Positions 57,567 to 64,000 of a stretch of DNA of 64,000 nt are shown here, in pieces; the first letter of the stretch is position 1; each line of letters begins with the position of its first letter. The translations under genes and the position numbers were made by a program. The notes beneath the pieces are model-generated. The model did no database searches, had not been told where the DNA came from, and saw only the letters and a program-made list of their open reading frames with translations. Source of the stretch: Fibrobacter sp. UWR3 (GTDB lineage: Bacteria > Fibrobacterota > Fibrobacteria > Fibrobacterales > Fibrobacteraceae); the NCBI RefSeq assembly GCF_900143055.1, contig NZ_FRCW01000002.1, positions 310,001-374,000 on the forward strand. Direction: 5' to 3'.

Positions 57567-58162
57567 GGGCCAACCTTCTTGGATGTATAGGTGGTCAGGT
57601 TAAACGACACCGACACCGTAATGGGAGTCCAGCCGTGGGTTTCCGCCTTCTGGAGTTCGGCGGCAATTCCCGAGTAGCGGTTCAACCTGAGGTTCGTAAT
57701 CGCCGTCGGGTAATTGAAGTTCGCAATTTCAGCAAACAGGTAGCCCAGCATGTGGTAACCCGAGTTGACCGCGATGGAGTAGCGGTTCTCGATGTAGTGT
57801 TCCTTCTGGGAAGAACCTTCCGGATTGAACTTCTGGATCTGCACGCCCGAACTGCGTAGCACGGCATACAAATCCTGCAGGCGCAGCGGAACCTTTTCCT
57901 CTTCGGGGAACATTTCCTTCAGCTTTTCGAAATCCTTCTCGGCCTGCACCAGCTGCAGTTCAAGCTCCGCAATGCGGTGCTTCTTCGCGTTAATCTTGTC
58001 GAGTTCGGACTGTGCAGTGCTGAGTTCAGATTCTAGTTGCTGCTTCCTTTGTACATACGGGTTATACACGTAGTCGTATGTGTAGTAGATAAGACCCACA
58101 ATAAGGAGACATACAACAATCAGGTATATGTTCTTCTTGTCTTTAAAATCGAAATTACCCAT
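57563..58162 (-). CDS. pilO: Type IV pilus assembly protein PilO
   Basis: 199 residues. One membrane helix (~12-32, IYLIVVCLLIVGLIYYTYDY), a coiled coil (QRKQQLESELSTAQSELDKI) and a ferredoxin-like periplasmic domain (SIAVNSGYHMLGYLFAEIANF). Partners PilN in the inner-membrane alignment complex. Starts one base from pilN stop and ends over pilP start. Confidence 0.9.
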   Translation of the reverse strand: MGNFDFKDKKNIYLIVVCLLIVGLIYYTYDYVYNPYVQRKQQLESELSTAQSELDKINAKKHRIAELELQLVQAEKDFEKLKEMFPEEEKVPLRLQDLYAVLRSSGVQIQKFNPEGSSQKEHYIENRYSIAVNSGYHMLGYLFAEIANFNYPTAITNLRLNRYSGIAAELQKAETHGWTPITVSVSFNLTTYTSKKVGP

Positions 58163-58163
58163 G

Positions 58164-58799
58164 CTAGCCCTCCCCCAGGTCCTGCTTCAGGACTATCTTG
58201 ATGGTAAAGCTATACGCTTCCTCGCCATCGACCTTGGTGGTAGCGATAGTCAGGAGCGACACCTTTTCAACGCTTACCTGCTTCTCGAGCTTGACCATGT
58301 ACTCGGCCACTTCCGAGAAGTCAAACGTCATGCCCTTCATCTCGAGGTTGTCTTCCGACACCTGGTTGAGGCTCGTGAGCCACATGTTGGGCGGCAGCAC
58401 CGACGACACGTTTTCGAACAGCACCACCCAGCGACGCTTGCTCACCTGGATGCTCTTGAGCGCATTAATCTTGGTATTGACAATCGCCTGTTTCTGTTCG
58501 AGGTCGCCAATCTTCGTGAGCAATGGACGTTCACGTTCGACTTCTTCCTTCACGCGAGTCACATCGTTCTCAAGGCTCATGATTGTTTCGTCAATCAAAA
58601 TGTTCGCGTACATGAACCCGACAATAGCGACAATCAATGCCAGCGTAGGCCAAACAATGCGGCGGTCAGTAATCCACGAAAGATCCTTCTTGACCTTGCG
58701 GTACTCCGGAGGCAAGAGGTTAATCGAAATGCATATCGAACGCTTTGCGGCGTTCTTCGCTTTCGTCTTCGTCTTAGTCTTTGTTTTCTTTTCTGCCAT
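58164..58799 (-). CDS. pilN: Type IV pilus assembly protein PilN
   Basis: 211 residues. A Lys/Thr-rich start (KKTKTKTKTKAKN), the conserved INLLPPEYR motif that docks into PilM, one membrane helix (~50-68) and coiled coil plus a ferredoxin-like domain. The Lys/Thr repeat at the N-terminus is longer than usual. Overlaps the pilM stop (TAATG). Confidence 0.9.
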   Translation of the reverse strand: MAEKKTKTKTKTKAKNAAKRSICISINLLPPEYRKVKKDLSWITDRRIVWPTLALIVAIVGFMYANILIDETIMSLENDVTRVKEEVERERPLLTKIGDLEQKQAIVNTKINALKSIQVSKRRWVVLFENVSSVLPPNMWLTSLNQVSEDNLEMKGMTFDFSEVAEYMVKLEKQVSVEKVSLLTIATTKVDGEEAYSFTIKIVLKQDLGEG

Positions 58800-59947
58800 T
58801 AGTCAAACTTCCTCATAGCAAGCCCAAGCGCTGGCGCAAGGATGTTGGATAAAGCGAGGGACACGCCCGATTCGCCCACCACGCTCGCATCACATTCAAC
58901 GTAACGGAACGGGTTCACGGTGTCGGTCTCTATGCCGGAACGTTCGGCGATATATTCCTTCAAGCCCTTGATGGAGGCGCCACCGCCGCCGAGCAAGATC
59001 TTGTTCAGCGGTTCGGAATCTTCCGAAGAAGAGTAGTAGCGGATACCGAATTCCACCTGGGCCATAATGTCTTCAAAGGCAAGCTTCAAGGCCTCTTCCA
59101 CTTCGGCTTCGGCAAACCCGTCCACGATGCCCAGATCGCCCGTCTCGAAAATCTCGTGGCACTTGGCGGCATCGACACCGAGCGTCACGCCGAGCTTTGC
59201 AATAATCATGTCAATCGAGCCACCGGTCATGGCACGCATGGAGTGGAACTTGCCCTGCTGGATGAACCCGATGCTCATCTTCTTTTCGCCGATGTTGATG
59301 ACGGCGGTAGTCTGCTTGAGGTCTTCTTCGGAAGCGGTCGCCGTGTAGGCGTTCAAAAGGCCGAAGATATCGACGTCCATCGCGGTGAGCTTGAGCCCCT
59401 TCACGGTAAAGAACTGGGCCCAGGAATCAAGAAGCGCGTTTTTCGCGGCAACGACGTTCGCCTTGACTTCCTCGCCTTCGCGGGATTCAATCTCGTAGTC
59501 AATCACGTTGTCCTGGTCATCGAAGGGCGGACGGGACTGCGCGGTCTGGAGAATAATCGCCGACTCGTTGCCGTTCTTCGGCACCTTCACGCTAATCCTG
59601 TCGACCAGCACGCCGCCGGCGCCAGCACCGCAGTTCACGCATGCGACAATATCGGTATTGGCATCGCGGGTATGGCGCATCATCATCTTGGTGAGCGCCT
59701 CGCTCAAAAGTTCGTAGCCGTCCTTTTCCTTCTTGCCGTCGGGACCTGTCGTAGGTTCGCCCTCGCGACGTTGGATTTCGCCGTTAATGACGGAGCCTTC
59801 CGGAACGGGTTCCGTATCAATCTCGACGACAACATGGCCACCGCGACTGTTGTGGTAAACCTTCACGTACTTGATGCTGTAATGGCCAACATCGATGCCG
59901 ATAGTCTCGCGTTCACCGCGAATTCGAGCGAGCAAATCTAGTGCCAA
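58799..59947 (-). CDS. pilM: Type IV pilus assembly protein PilM
   Basis: 382 residues, TTG start at 59947 with GGAG seven bases upstream. Actin-like ATPase fold: TIGIDVGHYSIKYVKV at the start, AVINIGEKKMSIGFI and LLGGGGASIKGLKEYIAERSG later. Cytoplasmic partner of PilN, linking the inner-membrane complex. First gene of the pil operon, with a good promoter at 59980-60008. Confidence 0.93.
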   Translation of the reverse strand: MALDLLARIRGERETIGIDVGHYSIKYVKVYHNSRGGHVVVEIDTEPVPEGSVINGEIQRREGEPTTGPDGKKEKDGYELLSEALTKMMMRHTRDANTDIVACVNCGAGAGGVLVDRISVKVPKNGNESAIILQTAQSRPPFDDQDNVIDYEIESREGEEVKANVVAAKNALLDSWAQFFTVKGLKLTAMDVDIFGLLNAYTATASEEDLKQTTAVINIGEKKMSIGFIQQGKFHSMRAMTGGSIDMIIAKLGVTLGVDAAKCHEIFETGDLGIVDGFAEAEVEEALKLAFEDIMAQVEFGIRYYSSSEDSEPLNKILLGGGGASIKGLKEYIAERSGIETDTVNPFRYVECDASVVGESGVSLALSNILAPALGLAMRKFD

Positions 59948-59979
59948 AGTAAACTCCGATCGGAAACAATACTACCCTA

Positions 59980-60008
59980 ATTCTACCTTTATAAAAGCAA
60001 AATGTCAA
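59980..60008 (-). promoter_or_regulatory. Promoter of the pil operon, TTGACA-17-TAGAAT
   Basis: On the minus strand -35 TTGACA (60008-60003), 17-base spacer, -10 TAGAAT (59985-59980). It sits in the 97-base gap after the PilZ gene and gives a leader of ~25 bases. Confidence 0.8.
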
Positions 60009-60044
60009 GAGAAAAATGCATCTAAGTCATTAAAAATCAACTAG

Positions 60045-61055
60045 TTAGCGCATTTTCGGCCATTTCTTTTGCCTTTTTCGCTTATTTACCTCAAATATGT
60101 ACTGCAAAACGCGTTCCTGGGTCCATCCGAAGGCTCCGGTAAAGGACGCCGTCATGGAGAAAAGTTCCGGATAATCGCTGTTTTTATGGCCTAAACTGCG
60201 CAAAATCTCAATTTCCACGTCTTCGGGGCCAAAACTCGGGAGTTCGAAATGGATATGCACGTGGGTACCGCCCGGGTATTCCTGCGGAAGCCCGATAAGG
60301 ATACCGCCGGCAGACAGGTCGTAGAGGACGCCCGAAATCTTGGAACCATCGGCAAGGGTGACTTCGACCGGGAAATTGACAATTTCACGGAGCCAGCGAC
60401 GCAGCTGCTGCTTTTCAAGATCGTTCGAATGGCGAAGGACAAGCTTCCCGGGTTCGCTATCCATTACCTTCACATACGCAGAATAGACCGCGTCCTCAGG
60501 ACGGGTCCAGCGGATGCGGACTTCCTTGCCCACGTAGGACTTGCCCGGACCGAAACTGTCGTCGTAAGAGACCTTCCAGTACTTCTCGCGGCGTGAAAGG
60601 ATTTCGGAATGCTTGAGCTTTGCCCCGCCGTCGAACAGGATGTCGACACGGTTACCCACGTTGAACTGGCGCGTACACACGATTACGGTGAGCGGATTCG
60701 CCGCATCGAATGCAAGTTTCTCGCGCAGCCCCGTTATGGCGTCCAGCGTCTCGTCACGAACCTTGTCCACATCGCGGAAATCGTAGAAGTCGCATACGGC
60801 TGCCTCGAACAGGTGCGAGGAATTCAGCACGGCATCCTTGTTTTCGAACTTGGATGCACGGACCAGTTTCTCCATTGTCCGGATTTCCTTCGGCGTAAGG
60901 CCGCGTTCTTCCACCTTATTCTCGAAATCCTTCGTCCCGAACATTTCCGCGTTTTCGCGGCGGTCATTGGAACGATGAATCTCAATGAGGACTAGGAGCA
61001 CCAGTCCCAAGATGGCGATCGAACAAATCCAGAACAACTGAGCAGGCAGAATCAC
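60045..61055 (-). CDS. Membrane-anchored PilZ-domain protein
   Basis: 336 residues, GTG start at 61055 with GAGGG seven bases upstream. N-terminal membrane helix (~7-25, FWICSIAILGLVLLVLIEI), a central region with an SH3/YcgR-like beta domain (VGNRVDILFDGGAKL) and a C-terminal PilZ domain: RRWLREIVNFPVEV carries the RxxxR-type start and LYDLSAGGILIGLP the DxSxxG motif of c-di-GMP binding. It starts four bases after pyrC' and precedes the pil operon, suggesting c-di-GMP control of pili or surface behaviour. Confidence 0.85.
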   Translation of the reverse strand: MILPAQLFWICSIAILGLVLLVLIEIHRSNDRRENAEMFGTKDFENKVEERGLTPKEIRTMEKLVRASKFENKDAVLNSSHLFEAAVCDFYDFRDVDKVRDETLDAITGLREKLAFDAANPLTVIVCTRQFNVGNRVDILFDGGAKLKHSEILSRREKYWKVSYDDSFGPGKSYVGKEVRIRWTRPEDAVYSAYVKVMDSEPGKLVLRHSNDLEKQQLRRWLREIVNFPVEVTLADGSKISGVLYDLSAGGILIGLPQEYPGGTHVHIHFELPSFGPEDVEIEILRSLGHKNSDYPELFSMTASFTGAFGWTQERVLQYIFEVNKRKRQKKWPKMR

Positions 61056-61058
61056 GAG

Positions 61059-62306
61059 CTATCCCTCGTTCCAGTTTCCGTTGATATAAGTGCCGAGGAT
61101 ACGGGAAGGCAACTTCTTGCCCAGGAGCGGGCAGTTGCGGGTCTTGCCCGCAAACATCGAGGAAACGACTTCCGTTTCTGCATCCGGGTCAAGGAGAACC
61201 AGACTCGCCTGTCCGCCCTGCTTAAGCGCTGCGGGTTCAATTCCTGCAAGCTGTGCCGGGGCGGTGGAAAGGAGTTCCACCGCGCGCGCGGCGGAAAGCC
61301 GCGTGCAGAGCGGTTTCCAGATTGCGGGGAGCGCGACTTCCAGCGAAACCGCTCCCGGCACCGCATCCTCGAAATTCACTTCCTTGTCCTGCCTGAGCAC
61401 CGGGTCGTGGTTCACGCTGATTGCATTCACGGTTCCCGACTCGAGCCCTTGCCACAAGGCCTCGCGGTCTTCCGCAGAACGGAACGGCATAGGCACGTTG
61501 CAGTGCGAGTCGAGGTCGAACAGGCAGCTGTCGTCCAGGAGCAGGTGGTAGATATCCACGTCGCAGGTCACGTCCACGCCCTGCGTGCGCGCACGTTCGA
61601 TAAGCTTGAGCGTCTCGCCGCAGCTCACCTGCTTCAGATGCACCGGCACCTTCAGGAAGCGCGCCATTTCAAGAATCCGGAACGCTTCCATCGTCTCGGC
61701 GATGCGCGGGATTCCCTTCATGCCGAGCGTGTCGGCGAAACTGCCCTCGTGCACGAGCCCGTGGTGGCGGAGCGAGTCATCGAGCGGCATAAAGAAGAAG
61801 CGCTTGCCCGTCATGGAACCGTATTCCATCGCAAGGCGCAGGAAGCGCGAACGCGAGCAGTTGTGGTTGCCGTCGCCGAAGCCGACCACACCGCCTTCGG
61901 AAAGCTCCACCATTTCGGCGAGGTCCTTGCACTGGTAGCCCATGCTGAACGCGCCCAGGAAGGCGAACGAGAGGCCGCAATTCGCGCTAATCTGCTGGAT
62001 GGCGGCAAGCTTCAGGGAATCGTCTATGGCGTTCGCGTTGCTTTCGTAAAGGCCGCCGTAGAAGCCGCCACGGCGCATGGCCTCCACACCGTCCTTGAAG
62101 GTGTAGATGTCGTCGCGCAGGGGTTCCTTGAAATCGAGCCCGAGGCCGAAGAGCGCCGGGAGGGCGACTGCGCCCTTCGCATCAAATTCAGGTGTCCCTT
62201 CGGGTGCGGACGAGGCCCAGGCCCCATCCACGAGGCAAATCTTCGCAGGTTCAGCAATCTTCCCGTCAACAAAGGGGCGGACGTTGTTCAAGACGATATT
62301 ACGCAT
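61059..62306 (-). CDS. pyrC': Dihydroorotase-like protein without catalytic residues (PyrC')
   Basis: 415 residues from ATG 62306 (GGAGG eight bases upstream), overlapping pyrB by eight bases. The fold follows dihydroorotase, but the metal HxH is replaced by GLGLDFKEP, the next His (normally HVS) is Gln (LKQVSCGETL), EVTPHH is DVDIYH, and the catalytic Asp of SDHAPH is Asn (SVNHDPV). In Pseudomonas such inactive PyrC' proteins are needed to assemble aspartate transcarbamylase with PyrB; the same gene order suggests that role. A true dihydroorotase should be elsewhere. Confidence 0.9.
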   Translation of the reverse strand: MRNIVLNNVRPFVDGKIAEPAKICLVDGAWASSAPEGTPEFDAKGAVALPALFGLGLDFKEPLRDDIYTFKDGVEAMRRGGFYGGLYESNANAIDDSLKLAAIQQISANCGLSFAFLGAFSMGYQCKDLAEMVELSEGGVVGFGDGNHNCSRSRFLRLAMEYGSMTGKRFFFMPLDDSLRHHGLVHEGSFADTLGMKGIPRIAETMEAFRILEMARFLKVPVHLKQVSCGETLKLIERARTQGVDVTCDVDIYHLLLDDSCLFDLDSHCNVPMPFRSAEDREALWQGLESGTVNAISVNHDPVLRQDKEVNFEDAVPGAVSLEVALPAIWKPLCTRLSAARAVELLSTAPAQLAGIEPAALKQGGQASLVLLDPDAETEVVSSMFAGKTRNCPLLGKKLPSRILGTYINGNWNEG

Positions 62307-63234
62307 TTGCACGACCTCCAGCCAAAAGGTAAAGCACGGCCATTCGCACGGCCACGCCGTTGGTCACCTGGTTCAGGATGACCGAATTTTCTCCGTCGGC
62401 AATTTCGCTGTCGAGTTCCACCCCACGGTTGATGGGCCCAGGGTGCATGACCAGCACCTGGTCCTTCACGTTTTCGAGCAGGTCGTGCGTGATGCCGAAG
62501 GTGTTGCGGTATTCGCGCATGCTGGGCAACAGGGCATCGTCCATGCGTTCCTTTTGCAGGCGAAGCGCGATAATCGCATCCGCATTTTTCACGGCCTTCT
62601 TCACATCGCTTTCCCAGGTGACCTTGTCCATCAGTTCGGTATTGCGGGGGACCAGGGTGCTCGGTCCGCAGAGCGTCACGTGCGCACCCATCGTCGTCAT
62701 GCCCCAGAGGTTACTGCGGGCCACGCGGCTGTGGCGGATATCGCCCACAATCGTCACGTTCTTGCCTTCGAGGGTTCCGAGCTTTTCTTCGATGGTGAGC
62801 ATGTCGAGCAGCGCCTGTGTGGGGTGCTCGTGCGCACCGTCGCCCGCGTTCACGATAATCGCATTGCTGTTGTCGGCGAGGAACTTCGGGACGCCCGTCC
62901 CCTTGTGGCGGACGACCACGATGTCGATCTTCATGGCCTCGATGTTACGGAGCGTATCGACAAGCGTTTCGCCCTTCTTCACGCTGGAGTTGGAACTCGT
63001 GAAGTTCACCGTATCTGCAGAGAGTCGTTTTTCTGCAAGCTCAAAACTCGTGCGGGTGCGGGTGCTGTTCTCGAAGAACAGGTTCACGACCGTCATGCCG
63101 CGCAGGCTCGGAACCTTCTTTACCGGGCGTTCCAGAATTTCGCGGAACTGCTTCGCGTTATCGAGAATCATGCGGATATCGTGTTTCGATACCCCGCGCA
63201 GTCCAAAAAGGTGTTTAATCTCAAGCGCGCTCAC
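62299..63234 (-). CDS. pyrB: Aspartate carbamoyltransferase catalytic subunit
   Basis: 311 residues. VNLFFENSTRTRTSFELAEKRL is the carbamoyl-phosphate site, SSVKKGETLVDTL and GAGDGAHEHPTQALLDMLTI (close variant NAGDGAHEHPTQALLD) follow, then IVGDIRHSRVARSN and VMHPGPINRGVEL. Makes carbamoyl-aspartate in pyrimidine synthesis. The pyrR stop (63236) lies one base from the pyrB start. Confidence 0.97.
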   Translation of the reverse strand: MSALEIKHLFGLRGVSKHDIRMILDNAKQFREILERPVKKVPSLRGMTVVNLFFENSTRTRTSFELAEKRLSADTVNFTSSNSSVKKGETLVDTLRNIEAMKIDIVVVRHKGTGVPKFLADNSNAIIVNAGDGAHEHPTQALLDMLTIEEKLGTLEGKNVTIVGDIRHSRVARSNLWGMTTMGAHVTLCGPSTLVPRNTELMDKVTWESDVKKAVKNADAIIALRLQKERMDDALLPSMREYRNTFGITHDLLENVKDQVLVMHPGPINRGVELDSEIADGENSVILNQVTNGVAVRMAVLYLLAGGRANA

Positions 63235-63235
63235 G

Positions 63236-63796
63236 CTATGCCTCCACTTCTACGAGATAAACGGAATTTTCACTGTCAATGGGTTCAATCATCACGCGGA
63301 CTTCCTGGTTCTGTGCGGTCTCTACCGTAAGGCCCACGCAGTCCGGGGCAATCGGGAGTTCGCGGTGGCCGCGGTCCACCAGCACGCAGAGCCGGATGGC
63401 GGCGGGGCGCCCGAGGTCAAGAATCGCCTGCATGGCGGCACGCACCGAGCGGCCCGTGTAGAGCACGTCGTCCACGAGGATTACCGTCTTGCCTTCCACG
63501 GAGGCGGGCATCTCGGTAAAGCGCATCTCGGTAGAGGCGCTGGGCTTGCGGTAGTGGAAGTCGTCGCGGTAGAATGTCGCGTCAAGGCAGCCCATCTCGA
63601 TGGGCTTGCCGAATTTTTGCGAGAGCCTGTCGCTCAGTTTCTTTGCCAGCGGGATTCCGCGGCTTGCCATGCCGAGGACAATCAGGTTCTCGGCGGAAGG
63701 GTGCATTTTCGCAATTTTCGCGGCCATTTCGTCGAGGGCGAATTCCATGGCCTGCGCGGAAAGCAATTCCTGGATACGTTTGCAGTTGTCTTTCAT
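63236..63796 (-). CDS. pyrR: PyrR-like pyrimidine regulator / uracil phosphoribosyltransferase
   Basis: 186 residues from ATG 63796. LGMASRGIPLAKKLSDRL, GCLDATFYRDDFHYR and VILVDDVLYTGRSVRAAMQAI are the PRPP-binding and family motifs of PyrR. It can act as uracil phosphoribosyltransferase and, in some bacteria, as RNA-binding regulator; no clear pyr attenuator is seen in the leader. Longer frame to 63892 not used. First gene of the pyrR-pyrB-pyrC'-PilZ run. Confidence 0.9.
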   Translation of the reverse strand: MKDNCKRIQELLSAQAMEFALDEMAAKIAKMHPSAENLIVLGMASRGIPLAKKLSDRLSQKFGKPIEMGCLDATFYRDDFHYRKPSASTEMRFTEMPASVEGKTVILVDDVLYTGRSVRAAMQAILDLGRPAAIRLCVLVDRGHRELPIAPDCVGLTVETAQNQEVRVMIEPIDSENSVYLVEVEA

Positions 63797-63851
63797 ATCG
63801 TGTTTTAATCTAGCATTTTTTATAGAAAAAGAGGAAAACCGCACCTTATTT

Positions 63852-63865
63852 TTGTATATATACAA
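63852..63865. promoter_or_regulatory. Palindromic TTGTATATATACAA in the divergent pyrR / cyclophilin promoter region
   Basis: Perfect 14-base palindrome holding TATATA elements on both strands, in the 106-base gap between pyrR and the cyclophilin gene. Confidence 0.5.
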
Positions 63866-63902
63866 TGCATAGAGAATTAACCTATCAAACACTGGAGTTT
63901 AC

Positions 63903-64000
63903 ATGTTCAATCAGCTGGATAAACCGCAGCCGGGCGAAACCATCGCCATCATGACCACCAACCACGGAGTAATGAAGCTCCGCCTCTTCGAAGACCGCGT
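63903..64000 (+). CDS. Peptidyl-prolyl cis-trans isomerase, cyclophilin type (3' truncated)
   Basis: 32 codons before the right edge. GGAG lies seven bases upstream of ATG 63903. The start GETIAIMTTNHGVMKLRLFED matches the first strand of bacterial cyclophilins (a target-less leader then T..G.M...LF.D). No signal peptide in the visible part. Identified from a short piece, so moderate confidence. Confidence 0.7.
   Translation, partial: MFNQLDKPQPGETIAIMTTNHGVMKLRLFEDR

Overview
The window most resembles a member of the Fibrobacterota (Fibrobacter-like). The clues are two lipoproteins carrying the FISUMP domain (named for Fibrobacter succinogenes major paralogous), many signal-peptide outer-membrane barrels, a division/cell-wall cluster of Gram-negative type, type IV pilus genes, a cytoplasmic GH8 oligoxylanase, and -10 promoter elements of the TAnnTTTG kind known from the related Bacteroidetes. 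The assignment rests on gene content only; no rRNA is present. Coding density is high, most genes are on the minus strand, and no tRNA, rRNA, CRISPR array, transposase or prophage was recognised.

Layout. 1-2.2 kb: tail of a CBM9-like protein, rluE, and three small minus-strand genes, one ending in a TusA-like domain. 2.4-4.0 kb: a cellulose-synthase-like GT2 glycosyltransferase. 4.0-8.7 kb: a compact minus-strand operon of a secretin, a GspC-like protein, a GspK/PilX-like minor pseudopilin and two short prepilins, with no ATPase or platform gene. 8.8-14.5 kb: RBBP9-type hydrolase, orphan ABC-2 permease, small membrane proteins, an RHH antitoxin, ettA and mutY. 14.6-20.6 kb: operon fmt-rsmB-two outer-membrane proteins, and divergently a cidA/lrgA-lrgB pair. 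20.6-33 kb: Nudix, lipoproteins, a degenerate M23 protein, a tail-anchored STAS protein, a PorV-like protein, a Xer recombinase, outer-membrane proteins, purT and a collagen-like FISUMP lipoprotein.

33.3-47.1 kb is the division and cell wall cluster in transcription order mraZ-rsmH-ftsL-ftsI-murE-murF-ftsW-murG-murC-ftsQ-ftsA-ftsZ, tightly overlapped and ending in a strong terminator; mraY and murD are absent from their usual places. 47.4-53.9 kb: a small membrane protein, a TrxB-like flavoprotein, GH8, a MORN-like/FISUMP lipoprotein, argJ, greA and holA. 54.0-59.9 kb: type IV pilus operon pilM-N-O-P-Q, in which pilP is fused to a long charged helix. 60.0-63.8 kb: pyrR-pyrB-pyrC' (the last a catalytically dead dihydroorotase) followed by a PilZ gene. 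A cyclophilin gene starts at the right edge.

Two themes cut across the window. First, a dispersed palindromic repeat (ends GATCC and GGATGAC) occurs seven times, twice inside reading frames (mutY and a lipoprotein signal peptide). Second, several genes have a TATATT-type -10 hexamer that ends only 6-7 bases before the ATG, with no Shine-Dalgarno sequence, which suggests leaderless transcripts.
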